From assembly GCA_964452105.1 (NCBI GenBank), contig CAYVLI010000013.1, positions 7,146 to 17,671 of the forward strand: 10,526 bases of DNA. The letters run 5' to 3'. Of this stretch, positions 1-5,972 are shown piece by piece. The notes under the pieces were generated by a model. It did not search any database. It had not been told where the DNA came from and saw only the letters and a program-made list of their open reading frames with translations. Source of the DNA: CAYVLI01 sp964452105 [NCBI: uncultured Nitrospinota bacterium] (GTDB lineage Bacteria > JAUXIQ01). Numbering within the stretch: the first letter of the stretch is position 1; each line of letters starts with the position of its first letter. A program made the translations under genes and the position numbers.

Positions 1-872
1 GTGAACTGGGCTATGGTAGCGGGAAACATGATGATGGATGATGCGAAAATAGGAGGTATAACGCCCGCCGTATTGACCTTTAGAGGTAAATAGGTGCTCT
101 GCCCACCGTACATCTTTCTGCCTACAACCCGTTTCGCATACTGAATCTGTATTCTCCTGTGCGCCGTCTCCACGAACACTATGGCCGCCACCACCAACCC
201 CATCATCACTATCACAGCAATTGTAGTCATAATCTGCAGCTCGCCCACCTGCACCTGCCTGAAAGTATTGCCGATGGCCAACGGGATTCTGGCGATAATA
301 CCCGCGAATATGATTAATGAAATCCCGTTCCCTATTCCTCTCTCCGTTATTTGTTCACCCAGCCACATTATGAAGGCGGTGCCGGCGGTGAGCGTTAAAA
401 CGGTCATCAGCCGGAAAGACCAGCCAGGCTCAATCACTATGAGGTCTCCCAGAGGACTTCTCATCTGCTCCAGGCCGAAACTTATTCCGAACCCTTGTAT
501 GGCGCTCAGCAAGACGGTGCCGTATCTCGTATACTGCGTGATCTTCTTCCTGCCCAGCTCACCTTCTTTCTTAAGCTTCTCCAACTGGGGCATAACCACG
601 GTGAGAAGCTGAAGTATAATGGAAGCGCTTATATAGGGCATTATGCCCAGAGCGAAAATTGTCAGCCGGCGGAGCGCTCCCCCGGAAAACATATCGAAAA
701 AACCGAGTATAGTGCCCTGATTCGCTGTGAAAAATGAATTGAGCGCCTCGGCGTTCACCCCCGGAACCGGAATGTGAGTTCCTACCCTGTATACGGCCAG
801 CAGAGCCAGGGTAAAGAAGACACGCCTCTTCAGCTCAGGGATCTTGAAAATACTTTGGAAGCTGCCAACCAA
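1..872 (-). CDS. secY: Preprotein translocase subunit SecY, N-terminal two thirds (3' end outside window)
   Basis: SecY is the channel-forming core of the SecYEG translocon in the cytoplasmic membrane. 290 codons are visible, against roughly 420-440 in the family, and the window edge removes the rest. Hydrophobic segments fall at about residues 19-35, 71-93, 115-133, 153-171, 182-200, 213-235 and 268-287, matching transmembrane helices 1-7. Family landmarks are HIPVPGVN (33-40) after TM1, GIMPYISASII (76-86) in TM2, ERGIGNGISLIIFAGI (177-192) in TM5, and the basic cytoplasmic loop with RRIQIQYAKR (239-248) leading to the N-T-A-G-V-I-P-P stretch (267-274). The start is a TTG (872-870) two nt after the rplO stop. 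It gives MVGSFQSIFKIPELKRR, the expected N-terminus, and the first in-frame ATG lies at residue 61, inside conserved sequence. There is no strong Shine-Dalgarno (only GGTGAT nearby), so initiation probably depends on coupling to rplO. The family and frame are clear; the exact start is less so. Confidence 0.97.
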   Translation of the reverse strand, partial: MVGSFQSIFKIPELKRRVFFTLALLAVYRVGTHIPVPGVNAEALNSFFTANQGTILGFFDMFSGGALRRLTIFALGIMPYISASIILQLLTVVMPQLEKLKKEGELGRKKITQYTRYGTVLLSAIQGFGISFGLEQMRSPLGDLIVIEPGWSFRLMTVLTLTAGTAFIMWLGEQITERGIGNGISLIIFAGIIARIPLAIGNTFRQVQVGELQIMTTIAVIVMMGLVVAAIVFVETAHRRIQIQYAKRVVGRKMYGGQSTYLPLKVNTAGVIPPIFASSIIMFPATIAQF

Positions 873-874
873 TT

Positions 875-1315
875 TTAAATCACCACTGCTTTCCCTCCGG
901 CAGCTTCTATCTTCTCAGCGGCGCTCTTGCTGAATTTGGCGGCTTGCACCGTAAGCGATACGGTCAGCTCACCAGCCCCCAGCACTTTTACGCCGTGGAG
1001 GAGTTTTTTAATCTTACCCCTTTCCTTAAGAAGCTCCGAAGTAATGACGGCACCTTCTTCAAAATCCTGAAGATCCCTCAGATTTATAACGGCGTACTCT
1101 TTTCTGAATATATTCTTGAAGCCCCGCTTGGGAACCCTCCTCTGCAGAGGCATCTGGCCGCCTTCAAACCAGGGCCGGATAGTCGAGCCGGAACGAGCCC
1201 TTTGCCCCTTGTGGCCCCGGCATGCTGTCTTGCCGTGTCCGGAACCGGGCCCTCTGCCCACCCGCTTCCTGATCTTTTTCGCCCCCGGCGGGGCTTTTAA
1301 TTCTCCCAATTTCAT
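875..1315 (-). CDS. rplO: 50S ribosomal protein L15
   Basis: L15 is a late-assembling 23S rRNA-binding protein of the large subunit. The 146-residue length is typical. The glycine- and basic-rich N-terminal extension is present: the G-R-G-x-G-S-G-x-G-K-T core (20-30) runs into [11 protein letters not shown] (33-43), followed by [17 protein letters not shown] (50-66). The C-terminal globular part ends in a [19 protein letters not shown] pattern typical of the family. The ATG has an AGAGGAAG Shine-Dalgarno close upstream. The gene lies 28 nt after rpmD and 2 nt before the secY start, the usual spc-operon order, so secY translation is probably coupled to it. Confidence 0.98.
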   Translation of the reverse strand: MKLGELKAPPGAKKIRKRVGRGPGSGHGKTACRGHKGQRARSGSTIRPWFEGGQMPLQRRVPKRGFKNIFRKEYAVINLRDLQDFEEGAVITSELLKERGKIKKLLHGVKVLGAGELTVSLTVQAAKFSKSAAEKIEAAGGKAVVI

Positions 1316-1343
1316 GTGAAGCTTCCTCTATGGAATGCGCAGG

Positions 1344-1526
1344 CTATACTTCCTTTACCTCTACCAGGTGAACGACTTTTTTTACCATTCCTCTTATTTC
1401 CGGCGTATCAAGCCGCACTACCGTCTTATTCAGTTTGGTAAGGCCGAGTCCTATGAGTATTTTCTTATGCTTCTCCGGTCTGCCAATACCGCTTTTCCTC
1501 AAGGTAATCTCCAGTTTTGCGGTCAT
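1344..1526 (-). CDS. rpmD: 50S ribosomal protein L30
   Basis: L30 is a small large-subunit protein of the L30/L7e family. The 60-residue product shows the family pattern: an initial beta strand ([13 protein letters not shown]), a helix around [13 protein letters not shown], then [20 protein letters not shown] and a final strand ending [10 protein letters not shown] start at the ATG at 1526. An in-frame TTG two codons upstream (1532) would add only M-K and sits too close to the AAAAGGA Shine-Dalgarno, which is well spaced for the ATG. A 134-nt spacer separates it from rpsE, long for this usually tight pair, and that spacer contains an inverted repeat listed separately. rplO follows after 28 nt. 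Confidence 0.96.
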   Translation of the reverse strand: MTAKLEITLRKSGIGRPEKHKKILIGLGLTKLNKTVVRLDTPEIRGMVKKVVHLVEVKEV

Positions 1527-1562
1527 CTTCAATTCCTTTTAAACGGTGCTCGATATAGAATA

Positions 1563-1634
1563 GACCACCCGCACCAGCACATGGATATTCACATTCAGAC
1601 GGCGCTAAGAGTCAACGGCGTGGTGAAGGTGGTC
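1563..1634 (-). repeat. Imperfect inverted repeat in the rpsE-rpmD spacer
   Basis: The arms 1563-1576 (gaccacccgcacca) and 1621-1634 (tggtgaaggtggtc) are complementary at 12 of 14 positions. In minus-strand RNA one of the two mismatches becomes a G-U pair, leaving a single mismatch. The arms flank a 44-nt interior, and no T-run follows, so this is not a standard intrinsic terminator. It lies in the spacer between rpsE and rpmD, ending 36 nt before the rpmD start. The pairing is read directly from the sequence; any regulatory role is inference. Confidence 0.5.
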
Positions 1635-1660
1635 GATCCAACCCTTTTGCTGATTCGAGG

Positions 1661-2167
1661 CTACTCTTTACCTCGCATTCTCAATACCTGGGCAGGCGCT
1701 CTCAACTCCTTCAGGCCTTCAATGGCAGCCTTGACAGAGTTTTGAGGGTTCTTGGAACCAAGGGATTTGGTCAGGGCGTCCTTGACACCAGCCACCTCGA
1801 GAACAGCTCTCACACCTCCCCCCGCGATCAACCCCGTGCCCCTGGAGGCAGGTTTGATGAGAACTCTGCCTGCTCCGAATTTACCCACAATCTGATGAGG
1901 GATGGTAGTATCGCTCAGAGGAACCTCTATCATGCTCTTCTTGGCCTTTTCGATTCCTTTTCTGATGGCTTCCGGAACTTCGTTGGCCTTGCCCATCCCA
2001 ATCCCGACTTTCCCGGCTCCGTCTCCCACAACCACCAGCGCGCTGAAGCTGAACCTCCGGCCTCCCTTGACCACTTTAGCTACCCTGTTGATGTGTACAA
2101 TCCTGTCCTGCAGTTCTTTCTCAACGTTTTCCTTATTATTTCTCGAGAAGTTCTTTTCCGCATTCAT
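1661..2167 (-). CDS. rpsE: 30S ribosomal protein S5
   Basis: S5 sits at the small-subunit solvent side near the mRNA entry site, contacts S4 and S8, and contributes to decoding accuracy. The 168-residue product has a charged N-terminal tail, then the S5 double-stranded-RNA-binding fold beginning at [20 protein letters not shown] (19-38), then [21 protein letters not shown] (41-61). The C-terminal domain includes [15 protein letters not shown] (106-120) and the final helix over [10 protein letters not shown] (143-152). The ATG at 2167 follows rplR by 14 nt. Its AGGAG Shine-Dalgarno overlaps the rplR stop codon, with about 12 nt of spacing, which suggests translational coupling. An unusually long spacer to rpmD follows. 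Confidence 0.98.
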   Translation of the reverse strand: MNAEKNFSRNNKENVEKELQDRIVHINRVAKVVKGGRRFSFSALVVVGDGAGKVGIGMGKANEVPEAIRKGIEKAKKSMIEVPLSDTTIPHQIVGKFGAGRVLIKPASRGTGLIAGGGVRAVLEVAGVKDALTKSLGSKNPQNSVKAAIEGLKELRAPAQVLRMRGKE

Positions 2168-2181
2168 ATAAAGTTACGCTC

Positions 2182-2553
2182 CTAAAACTGTAGTCCCTTT
2201 TCCCTCGCAGCATCGGCCAGAGCACGCACCCTGCCATGGTATTTATAACAACCTTTATCGAATACAACTTGCTTTATGCCCTTTTCCGCCGCTTTTGCCG
2301 CAAGAATTTCGCCCACCGCTTTTGCGGCTTCTCTGTTCGAGCCCCTTTGGGGGTTCTTCTGCTTGAAATCTACGCTCAAGGTAGAAGCATAGGCCAGAGT
2401 GGCCCCATTAACATCATCTATCAACTGTGCATAGATGTGCTTAAGACTCCGATACACGCAGAGCCGCGGCCTCTCGGTAGTGCCCGAAACTTTTTTCCTT
2501 GCCCTCTCGTGCCTGGCTTGCCTGGCCATTCTCTTGGCCTTTTCTCTGTTCAA
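2182..2553 (-). CDS. rplR: 50S ribosomal protein L18
   Basis: L18 binds 5S rRNA together with L5 and helps deliver it to the large subunit. The 123-residue length is normal. The basic N-terminus (1-30) precedes the core strand [19 protein letters not shown] (29-47), and the C-terminus carries the hallmark [19 protein letters not shown] (105-123). The position most often a second Gly in the family's F-D-R-G-G motif is Cys102 here ([10 protein letters not shown]), a mild variation. The start is a TTG at 2553 with a strong GGAGGT Shine-Dalgarno eight nt upstream; the next in-frame ATG is at residue 9 and would remove conserved basic residues. rpsE follows after 14 nt. Confidence 0.97.
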   Translation of the reverse strand: MNREKAKRMARQARHERARKKVSGTTERPRLCVYRSLKHIYAQLIDDVNGATLAYASTLSVDFKQKNPQRGSNREAAKAVGEILAAKAAEKGIKQVVFDKGCYKYHGRVRALADAAREKGLQF

Positions 2554-2561
2554 CTCGCCGT

Positions 2562-2567
2562 ACCTCC
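2562..2567 (-). promoter_or_regulatory. Ribosome binding site fixing the TTG start of rplR
   Basis: The minus strand reads GGAGGT here, eight nt before the TTG at 2553. This near-perfect Shine-Dalgarno, together with the lack of any in-frame ATG before residue 9, supports the TTG as the real start of L18. Confidence 0.8.
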
Positions 2568-2650
2568 AATTGCTTTACGTCCCTAACAGTACGACCGTTA
2601 ACGACCTATAATAATCACACTAAACAAAGCCCACGTATTGTCTTGAATCG

Positions 2651-3187
2651 TTAAGCGCTCGCCTTACCGGCTTTTCTGCGAATTCTTTCACCCGAATAGA
2701 GCACGCCCTTGCCCTTGTATGGCTCGGGCTTCCTGTACTCGCGTATTTCTGCTGCGGCCTGCCCCACCTTTTGCTTATCTATGCTTCTGACCACTATCTC
2801 GCTACGGCCGACGACCTCCAGCACAACGCCTTCCGGGGGTTGATAGATAATGGGGTGCGAGTAACCCAGGCTTAACATCAGAGAATCCCCTTGCATGACC
2901 ACGCGGTATCCTATACCGTTCACCGTGAGCCTTTTCTCGAAGCCTTCTGTTACCCCTTTTACCATGTTTGCCAGGAGTGTGCGCGTCAGGCCGTGAAAGG
3001 CTCCTGCCCGACTGTTCGAAGTTTTTATAATCACCAGAAGCTGGTTATCCTGCTTTTCCACACCGATCTCCGCGGGAAGCTTGTGCACCAGGACACCCTT
3101 GGGCCCCTTCACCTCGACATTCTGCCCTTCGATCTTGACTTCTACTCCCTGAGGCACTTCTATAGGCTTTTTACCCACCCGTGACAT
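2651..3187 (-). CDS. rplF: 50S ribosomal protein L6
   Basis: L6 is a two-domain large-subunit protein near the factor-binding centre and the sarcin-ricin loop. The 178-residue length is typical. The first repeat begins MSRVGKKPIEVPQGVEVKIE and includes VEVKGPKGVL (25-34). The second repeat starts about residue 84, with RLTVNGIGYRV (86-96), LGYSHPI (107-113) and the C-terminal EYRKPEPYKGKGVLYSGE (150-167), which is diagnostic. The ATG at 3187 has an AAAGGA Shine-Dalgarno upstream. The spacers on both sides are long for this operon: 82 nt to rpsH upstream and 97 nt to rplR downstream. I found no convincing promoter or terminator in either. Confidence 0.98.
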   Translation of the reverse strand: MSRVGKKPIEVPQGVEVKIEGQNVEVKGPKGVLVHKLPAEIGVEKQDNQLLVIIKTSNSRAGAFHGLTRTLLANMVKGVTEGFEKRLTVNGIGYRVVMQGDSLMLSLGYSHPIIYQPPEGVVLEVVGRSEIVVRSIDKQKVGQAAAEIREYRKPEPYKGKGVLYSGERIRRKAGKASA

Positions 3188-3269
3188 ATTTATGTTCCTT
3201 TATCTTTAATCTGAAATCTGAAAAAATATTCTATTACGTTAAATGATTTAGAAAATCGACTTGTACTGA

Positions 3270-3671
3270 CTACCAGACGTAACAGAGCACCTCCCCACCC
3301 ACGCTCCTCTCTCTGCTCTCTCTGTCAGTCAGCACCCCCTTTGATGTAGATAGGATGGCTATCCCCAGTCCGTTGAGGACCTGTGGCACCTCATCCTTGC
3401 CCACATAAACCCTCAATCCAGGCCGGCTTACCTTCTTGATGCCTTTAATCACCGGAACTTCCTCATCAAAATATTTCAGTTTTATTACTATATTTTTATG
3501 AACACCCGCCGACTCGGTCGTTTGGAAATCTTCCACATAGCCCTCTTCCTTCAAGATGACAGCCATGTCTCTTTTTAATCTTGAAAAGGGAATATTGACG
3601 TTATCATGCCTTGCTACGATCGCATTACGGATCCTCGTAAGCATATCTGCGATAGGGTCTGTCATTACCAT
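3270..3671 (-). CDS. rpsH: 30S ribosomal protein S8
   Basis: S8 is a primary 16S rRNA-binding protein of the central domain. In E. coli it is also the autogenous repressor of the spc operon. The 133-residue product begins [17 protein letters not shown] and ends with [16 protein letters not shown] (101-116) and GGEVLCYVW, matching the conserved C-terminal RNA-binding half. Two in-frame ATGs are possible, at 3671 and 3665. The first is preferred because AGGAG lies six nt upstream of it. The preceding 249-nt spacer is the largest gene-free gap in the window and holds several structural elements listed separately, so how S8 translation is set here is an open question. Confidence 0.98.
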   Translation of the reverse strand: MVMTDPIADMLTRIRNAIVARHDNVNIPFSRLKRDMAVILKEEGYVEDFQTTESAGVHKNIVIKLKYFDEEVPVIKGIKKVSRPGLRVYVGKDEVPQVLNGLGIAILSTSKGVLTDRESRERSVGGEVLCYVW

Positions 3672-3686
3672 CTTATTCTCCTGCTG

Positions 3687-3785
3687 TTACAGTCGCACTA
3701 TTTTCACAGGATCGCCAACGAATCCCGCACACATGGGCATTTTATCTTTCGAATGATCCCTGATAAAGTAACATTTCAGGCTCAT
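3687..3785 (-). other. Candidate 32-codon micro-ORF upstream of rpsH
   Basis: An ATG-started ORF in the rpsN-rpsH spacer encodes 32 residues beginning MSLKCYFIRDHSKDKMP and ending GDPVKIVRL. It stops (TAA) 15 nt before the rpsH ATG. Its ATG overlaps the TGA of a preceding 19-codon ORF as ATGA and lies one nt after the end of an inverted repeat. There is no good Shine-Dalgarno of its own. I recognise no family. A chance ORF of this length is common, so I rate it low; its in-phase coupling layout is the reason to list it. Confidence 0.2.
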
Positions 3786-3841
3786 CGGTTAACAGCCCCG
3801 CATCGGGAACCGGATGGCAAGATTTCGCTCCTGTTAACCAT
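3782..3841 (-). other. Candidate 19-codon micro-ORF inside the inverted repeat region
   Basis: An ATG at 3841 opens a 19-residue frame (MVNRSEILPSGSRCGAVNR) that ends with a TGA overlapping the ATG of the 32-codon ORF as ATGA. The frame spans the inverted repeat at 3787-3839 almost exactly, so both ends encode V-N-R. Translation through it would open the stem. That resembles a leader-peptide arrangement, but no specific codon run or known leader motif is visible, and the support is only positional. Confidence 0.18.
3787..3839 (-). repeat. Perfect 9-bp inverted repeat in the rpsN-rpsH spacer
   Basis: GGTTAACAG (3787-3795) and CTGTTAACC (3831-3839) are exact reverse complements separated by 35 nt. 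In the minus-strand transcript the interior contains a GC-rich hairpin option, CCCG-ATG-CGGG, and an AGGAG tract just inside the first arm. The second arm ends one nt before the ATG of the 32-codon ORF. The arms each contain the self-complementary GTTAAC. The pairing is seen directly; a regulatory function is inferred. Confidence 0.5.
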
Positions 3842-3862
3842 GGCTTTTCCCGGTACACATTT

Positions 3863-3910
3863 AAAAAAAAGAGGTGTCTTGCCGTCTCGAGAAGCAACGC
3901 CGGCCGCTTC
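3863..3910 (-). other. Hairpin followed at a distance by a T8 run, attenuator-like
   Basis: In the minus-strand transcript GAAGC (3910-3906) can pair with GCTTC (3895-3891) around a GC-rich interior. Eight uninterrupted T residues occur at 3870-3863. The T-run lies 20 nt after the 5-bp stem, so this is not a canonical intrinsic terminator. A weaker stem (TTGC with GCAA) lies closer to the T-run. Full termination here would silence rpsH to secY, so at most partial termination is plausible. Confidence 0.2.
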
Positions 3911-3920
3911 CAAAAAATCT

Positions 3921-4106
3921 TCACCAGCTTGCCTTAATCACCCCCGGTATCTCCCCTCTTAATGCAAGGGTTCGGAAGCATATCCGACACATCCTGAACT
4001 TCCTGAGATACCCTCGAGACCTCCCGCATAGCGGGCAACGATGATAATTCCTCACTGCAAATTTGGGTTTCCTCTTTGCTTTAGCTATAAGCGACTTTTT
4101 TGCCAC
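3921..4106 (-). CDS. rpsN: 30S ribosomal protein S14, zinc-binding short form (type Z)
   Basis: S14 assembles into the head of the small subunit next to S3, S10 and S19. The 61-residue product is the short zinc form. Its four cysteine ligands are at C24, C27, C40 and C43 (CPLC and CRIC), unlike the cysteine-free form of about 100 residues. Basic residues dominate the N-terminus ([16 protein letters not shown]), and the C-terminus ends [11 protein letters not shown], as expected. The start is a GTG at 4106 with an AAAGGA Shine-Dalgarno five nt upstream. It follows rplE by 20 nt. Downstream comes a 249-nt spacer before rpsH, where most operons have little or none. Confidence 0.97.
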   Translation of the reverse strand: MAKKSLIAKAKRKPKFAVRNYHRCPLCGRSRGYLRKFRMCRICFRTLALRGEIPGVIKASW

Positions 4107-4126
4107 GTGCGTCCTTTCCTGATGTT

Positions 4127-4666
4127 CTAAGCTCTGAACGGCATACCCAATAGCCGCAAAAGCTCCTTGCTTTCCTCATCCGATTTGGCGGAGGTGACTA
4201 TTACCACCCCCATCCCCTGCATCTTCTCCACTTCCTCCACATCTACCTCCGGGAAGATTATCTGCTCGCTGATGCCCAGGGAGTAATTTCCGCGTCCATC
4301 AAAACCCTTTTCTGAAACCCCTTTGAAGTCACGCACACGGGGAAGAGCAACGTTCACAAGCCTGTCTAAAAAATCGAACATCTGGGTCTTGCGCAACGTC
4401 ACTCTGCATCCGATGGGCATACCCTTCCTTAATTTAAACCCCGCTATGGACTTCTTGGCCCTGGTAACCACAGGCCTCTGGCCGGTGATCATGGATATCT
4501 GTTCAATGCCTGATTCCATGATTTTGGGGTTGCTAATGGCTTCCCCGAGACCCATGTTCACCACAATTTTCACCAGCTTGGGCGCCTGCATAGGATTTTT
4601 ATAACCAAACTTTTTAATAAGCTGAGGCGCTACCGTCTCCAAGTATGTTTCTTTTAGTCTGGACAT
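4127..4666 (-). CDS. rplE: 50S ribosomal protein L5
   Basis: L5 binds 5S rRNA with L18 and forms part of the central protuberance, contacting the P-site tRNA elbow. The length of 179 residues is normal. Motifs are [15 protein letters not shown] (29-43), the [21 protein letters not shown] (60-80) stretch, IGCRVTLR (85-92), [11 protein letters not shown] (108-118) and [19 protein letters not shown] (122-140), in family order. The ATG at 4666 has only a weak Shine-Dalgarno (GGAA), 19 nt after the rplX stop, suggesting that upstream translation supplies the ribosomes. rpsN follows after 20 nt. Confidence 0.98.
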   Translation of the reverse strand: MSRLKETYLETVAPQLIKKFGYKNPMQAPKLVKIVVNMGLGEAISNPKIMESGIEQISMITGQRPVVTRAKKSIAGFKLRKGMPIGCRVTLRKTQMFDFLDRLVNVALPRVRDFKGVSEKGFDGRGNYSLGISEQIIFPEVDVEEVEKMQGMGVVIVTSAKSDEESKELLRLLGMPFRA

Positions 4667-4685
4667 ATCGATTTTTCCGTTATAA

Positions 4686-5015
4686 TTAGTCGATCAATTC
4701 TCCGCACGATTTGCAATAGCGTGCTCCTCCACCGTCTTGCAATCTCATGCGCCCCACTCTCACCGGACGATTACACCTCTGGCACACGACCATGAGGTTC
4801 GAGATGTGCAACGTCCCCTCCATTTCGATGATTCCCCCTTGCTGGCTTTGCCGCCCGGGGCGGGAGTGCTTTTTTATCATGTTTATCTTTTCTATAACCG
4901 CCCTCTGCTGAGAGGGCATCACTTTCAACACTTTGCCCCTCTTGCCCTTTTCCTTACCGGCGATTACTTCCACCATATCGTCTCTCTTTACGTGCGGCTT
5001 CTGCTTAGCGCTCAT
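4686..5015 (-). CDS. rplX: 50S ribosomal protein L24 with C-terminal zinc ribbon
   Basis: L24 is an assembly-initiating protein that binds the 5' end of 23S rRNA and lies near the exit of the peptide tunnel. The 109-residue product has an N-terminal KOW motif, where [16 protein letters not shown] spans residues 17-32. A C-terminal ribbon has CxxC pairs at C78/C81 and C101/C104, consistent with zinc binding; L24 homologues in some other bacteria lack these cysteines. The ATG is 2 nt after the rplN stop (TAG-AG-ATG). Its GGAGGT Shine-Dalgarno (5025-5030) lies inside the last codons of rplN with 9 nt spacing, so the two genes are almost certainly coupled. Confidence 0.98.
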   Translation of the reverse strand: MSAKQKPHVKRDDMVEVIAGKEKGKRGKVLKVMPSQQRAVIEKINMIKKHSRPGRQSQQGGIIEMEGTLHISNLMVVCQRCNRPVRVGRMRLQDGGGARYCKSCGELID

Positions 5016-5017
5016 CT

Positions 5018-5386
5018 CTACAACACCTCCGGGGCTAATGAGACGATCTTCATGAAGTTTTTGTTTCGCAACTCTCGTGAAACGGGCCCGAAGACGCGCG
5101 TCCCAAGCGGCTCTCCCTGATCACTCACCAGCACCGCTGCATTCTCATCAAATCTTATATAAGTGCCATCAGGGCGTCGCGTCTCCTTTTTCACGCGAAC
5201 CACCACCGCCTTCTTAACGTCTCCTTTCTTGATGGGAGCGTTGGGAATGGCTTCCTTGACGCTCACTACTATGATATCTCCAACCCCGGCGTACCGCCTC
5301 TTGCTACCACCCAGGACACGTATACACAAGACTCGTTTAGCACCCGAATTATCCGCAACTTCCAAAACGCTTTCTTGCTGCACCAT
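5018..5386 (-). CDS. rplN: 50S ribosomal protein L14
   Basis: L14 binds 23S rRNA at the subunit interface, where it forms bridges with 16S rRNA, and it is the docking site of RsfS-type silencing factors in bacteria. The 122-residue length is exactly typical. The N-terminus runs [19 protein letters not shown], followed by [21 protein letters not shown] (21-41) and the C-terminal [16 protein letters not shown] (92-107), which is diagnostic. The ATG at 5386 has an AAGGG Shine-Dalgarno. The gene starts 55 nt after rpsQ and is 2 nt from rplX, whose ribosome binding site lies within its last codons. Confidence 0.98.
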   Translation of the reverse strand: MVQQESVLEVADNSGAKRVLCIRVLGGSKRRYAGVGDIIVVSVKEAIPNAPIKKGDVKKAVVVRVKKETRRPDGTYIRFDENAAVLVSDQGEPLGTRVFGPVSRELRNKNFMKIVSLAPEVL

Positions 5387-5441
5387 TGGTCACGCCCTTC
5401 GCATCGTTTAGGCTTCTATTCTCCGGCCAGGCCTTCTTCCT

Positions 5442-5720
5442 CTATTCTTCCTCTGCCAGAACCGCTTCCGGTCGTTCTATCAATTCCACCACTCTCCACC
5501 TTTTATCCTTGCTCAAAGGGCGGGTCTCCACTATGCGTACCCTATCACCCAGCCGGTAAACGTTTTGAGAGTCGTGAGCCTTGTATTTCTTAGATCGTCG
5601 AATCGTCCTCTTGTAAACCGGGTGTTGAAACACACGCTCCACATTAACCACCACGGTCTTATCCATCTTATCGCTTACCACGAACCCTTCTCTTATCTTC
5701 CTTCTATGATTTACGGACAT
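5442..5720 (-). CDS. rpsQ: 30S ribosomal protein S17
   Basis: S17 is a primary 16S rRNA-binding protein of the 5' domain with an OB fold. The 92-residue product contains the family pattern [18 protein letters not shown] (12-29), then HPVYKR (33-38), SKKYKAHD (43-50) and a [21 protein letters not shown] run (58-78). It ends in an acidic tail (AVLAEEE). The ATG at 5720 is preceded by GGGAAGTGG, an adequate Shine-Dalgarno. It lies 53 nt after rpmC and 55 nt before rplN; I saw no strong structure in those two spacers. Confidence 0.97.
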   Translation of the reverse strand: MSVNHRRKIREGFVVSDKMDKTVVVNVERVFQHPVYKRTIRRSKKYKAHDSQNVYRLGDRVRIVETRPLSKDKRWRVVELIERPEAVLAEEE

Positions 5721-5773
5721 ATACCACTTCCCAATCAGATATTTATTCCATCAATTAAATCCGCAGGGCAATT

Positions 5774-5962
5774 CTAAGATTGCCTCTCCCGCAGTATCGT
5801 TTTTACTCTGGCGATATCCTTCCTCACCGCACGGACTCGTGTGGGACTCTCTATCTGGGCGGTGGCCAGTTGGAACCGGAGGTTGAACAGCTCTCTGAAC
5901 AATTCCTCCTCTTTGTTATGCAACTCCTCGTCCGCAAGCTCTCTCAGCTCTTCAGCCTTCAC
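5774..5962 (-). CDS. rpmC: 50S ribosomal protein L29
   Basis: L29 is a small two-helix protein near the peptide exit tunnel, adjacent to L23 where signal recognition particle and trigger factor dock. The 62-residue product is [20 protein letters not shown] at its start, then [20 protein letters not shown] (25-44) and the final helix [15 protein letters not shown] choose the GTG at 5962, ten nt after the rplP stop, with a G-rich Shine-Dalgarno (AGGGGGG) overlapping that stop. The open frame extends 33 codons further upstream into rplP (to 6061), but that would give a 95-residue protein with an unrelated N-terminus, while L29 is usually 60-75 residues. Confidence 0.95.
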   Translation of the reverse strand: MKAEELRELADEELHNKEEELFRELFNLRFQLATAQIESPTRVRAVRKDIARVKTILRERQS

Positions 5963-5972
5963 CTCTTCCCCC

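Larger units (their letters stand above)
3742..3924 (-). other. Candidate 60-codon ORF overlapping the rpsN stop (GTGA)
   Basis: A GTG start overlaps the rpsN stop codon as GTGA and opens a 60-codon frame through most of the rpsN-rpsH spacer. The protein ([20 protein letters not shown] at its start) matches nothing I recognise and has no clear domain, signal peptide or conserved-looking motif. No dedicated Shine-Dalgarno is evident, so only coupling to rpsN would translate it. The frame overlaps both micro-ORFs nearer to rpsH in other frames. It is probably a chance frame in non-coding spacer, but it is the longest minus-strand ORF in that gap. Confidence 0.15.

Noticed and set aside
181-612. 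Plus-strand open frame of 143 codons opposite secY
   Set aside because: It is antisense to a clearly conserved SecY frame; its protein has no recognisable motif. The same holds for the other long plus-strand frames opposite ribosomal genes.
1524-1532. TTG start for L30 two codons upstream
   Set aside because: It is too close to the AAGGA tract and would add only two residues; the ATG at 1526 is well spaced and gives the usual N-terminus.
1590-1615. TTGACT on the minus strand in the rpsE-rpmD spacer as a -35 box
   Set aside because: At 17-19 nt downstream the best hexamer (GTGAAT, TGAATA or GAATAT) matches the -10 consensus poorly.
2554-2650. Internal promoter in the rplF-rplR spacer (TATTAT/TTATAG on the minus strand)
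   Set aside because: No acceptable -35 hexamer lies 16-18 nt upstream; the AACAGT/ACCGTT dyad there is short and imperfect.
3740-3775. TTCGAA-containing stretch resembling a tRNA T-loop
   Set aside because: The flanking bases do not form a 5-bp T-stem, and no acceptor or anticodon arm can be assembled around it.
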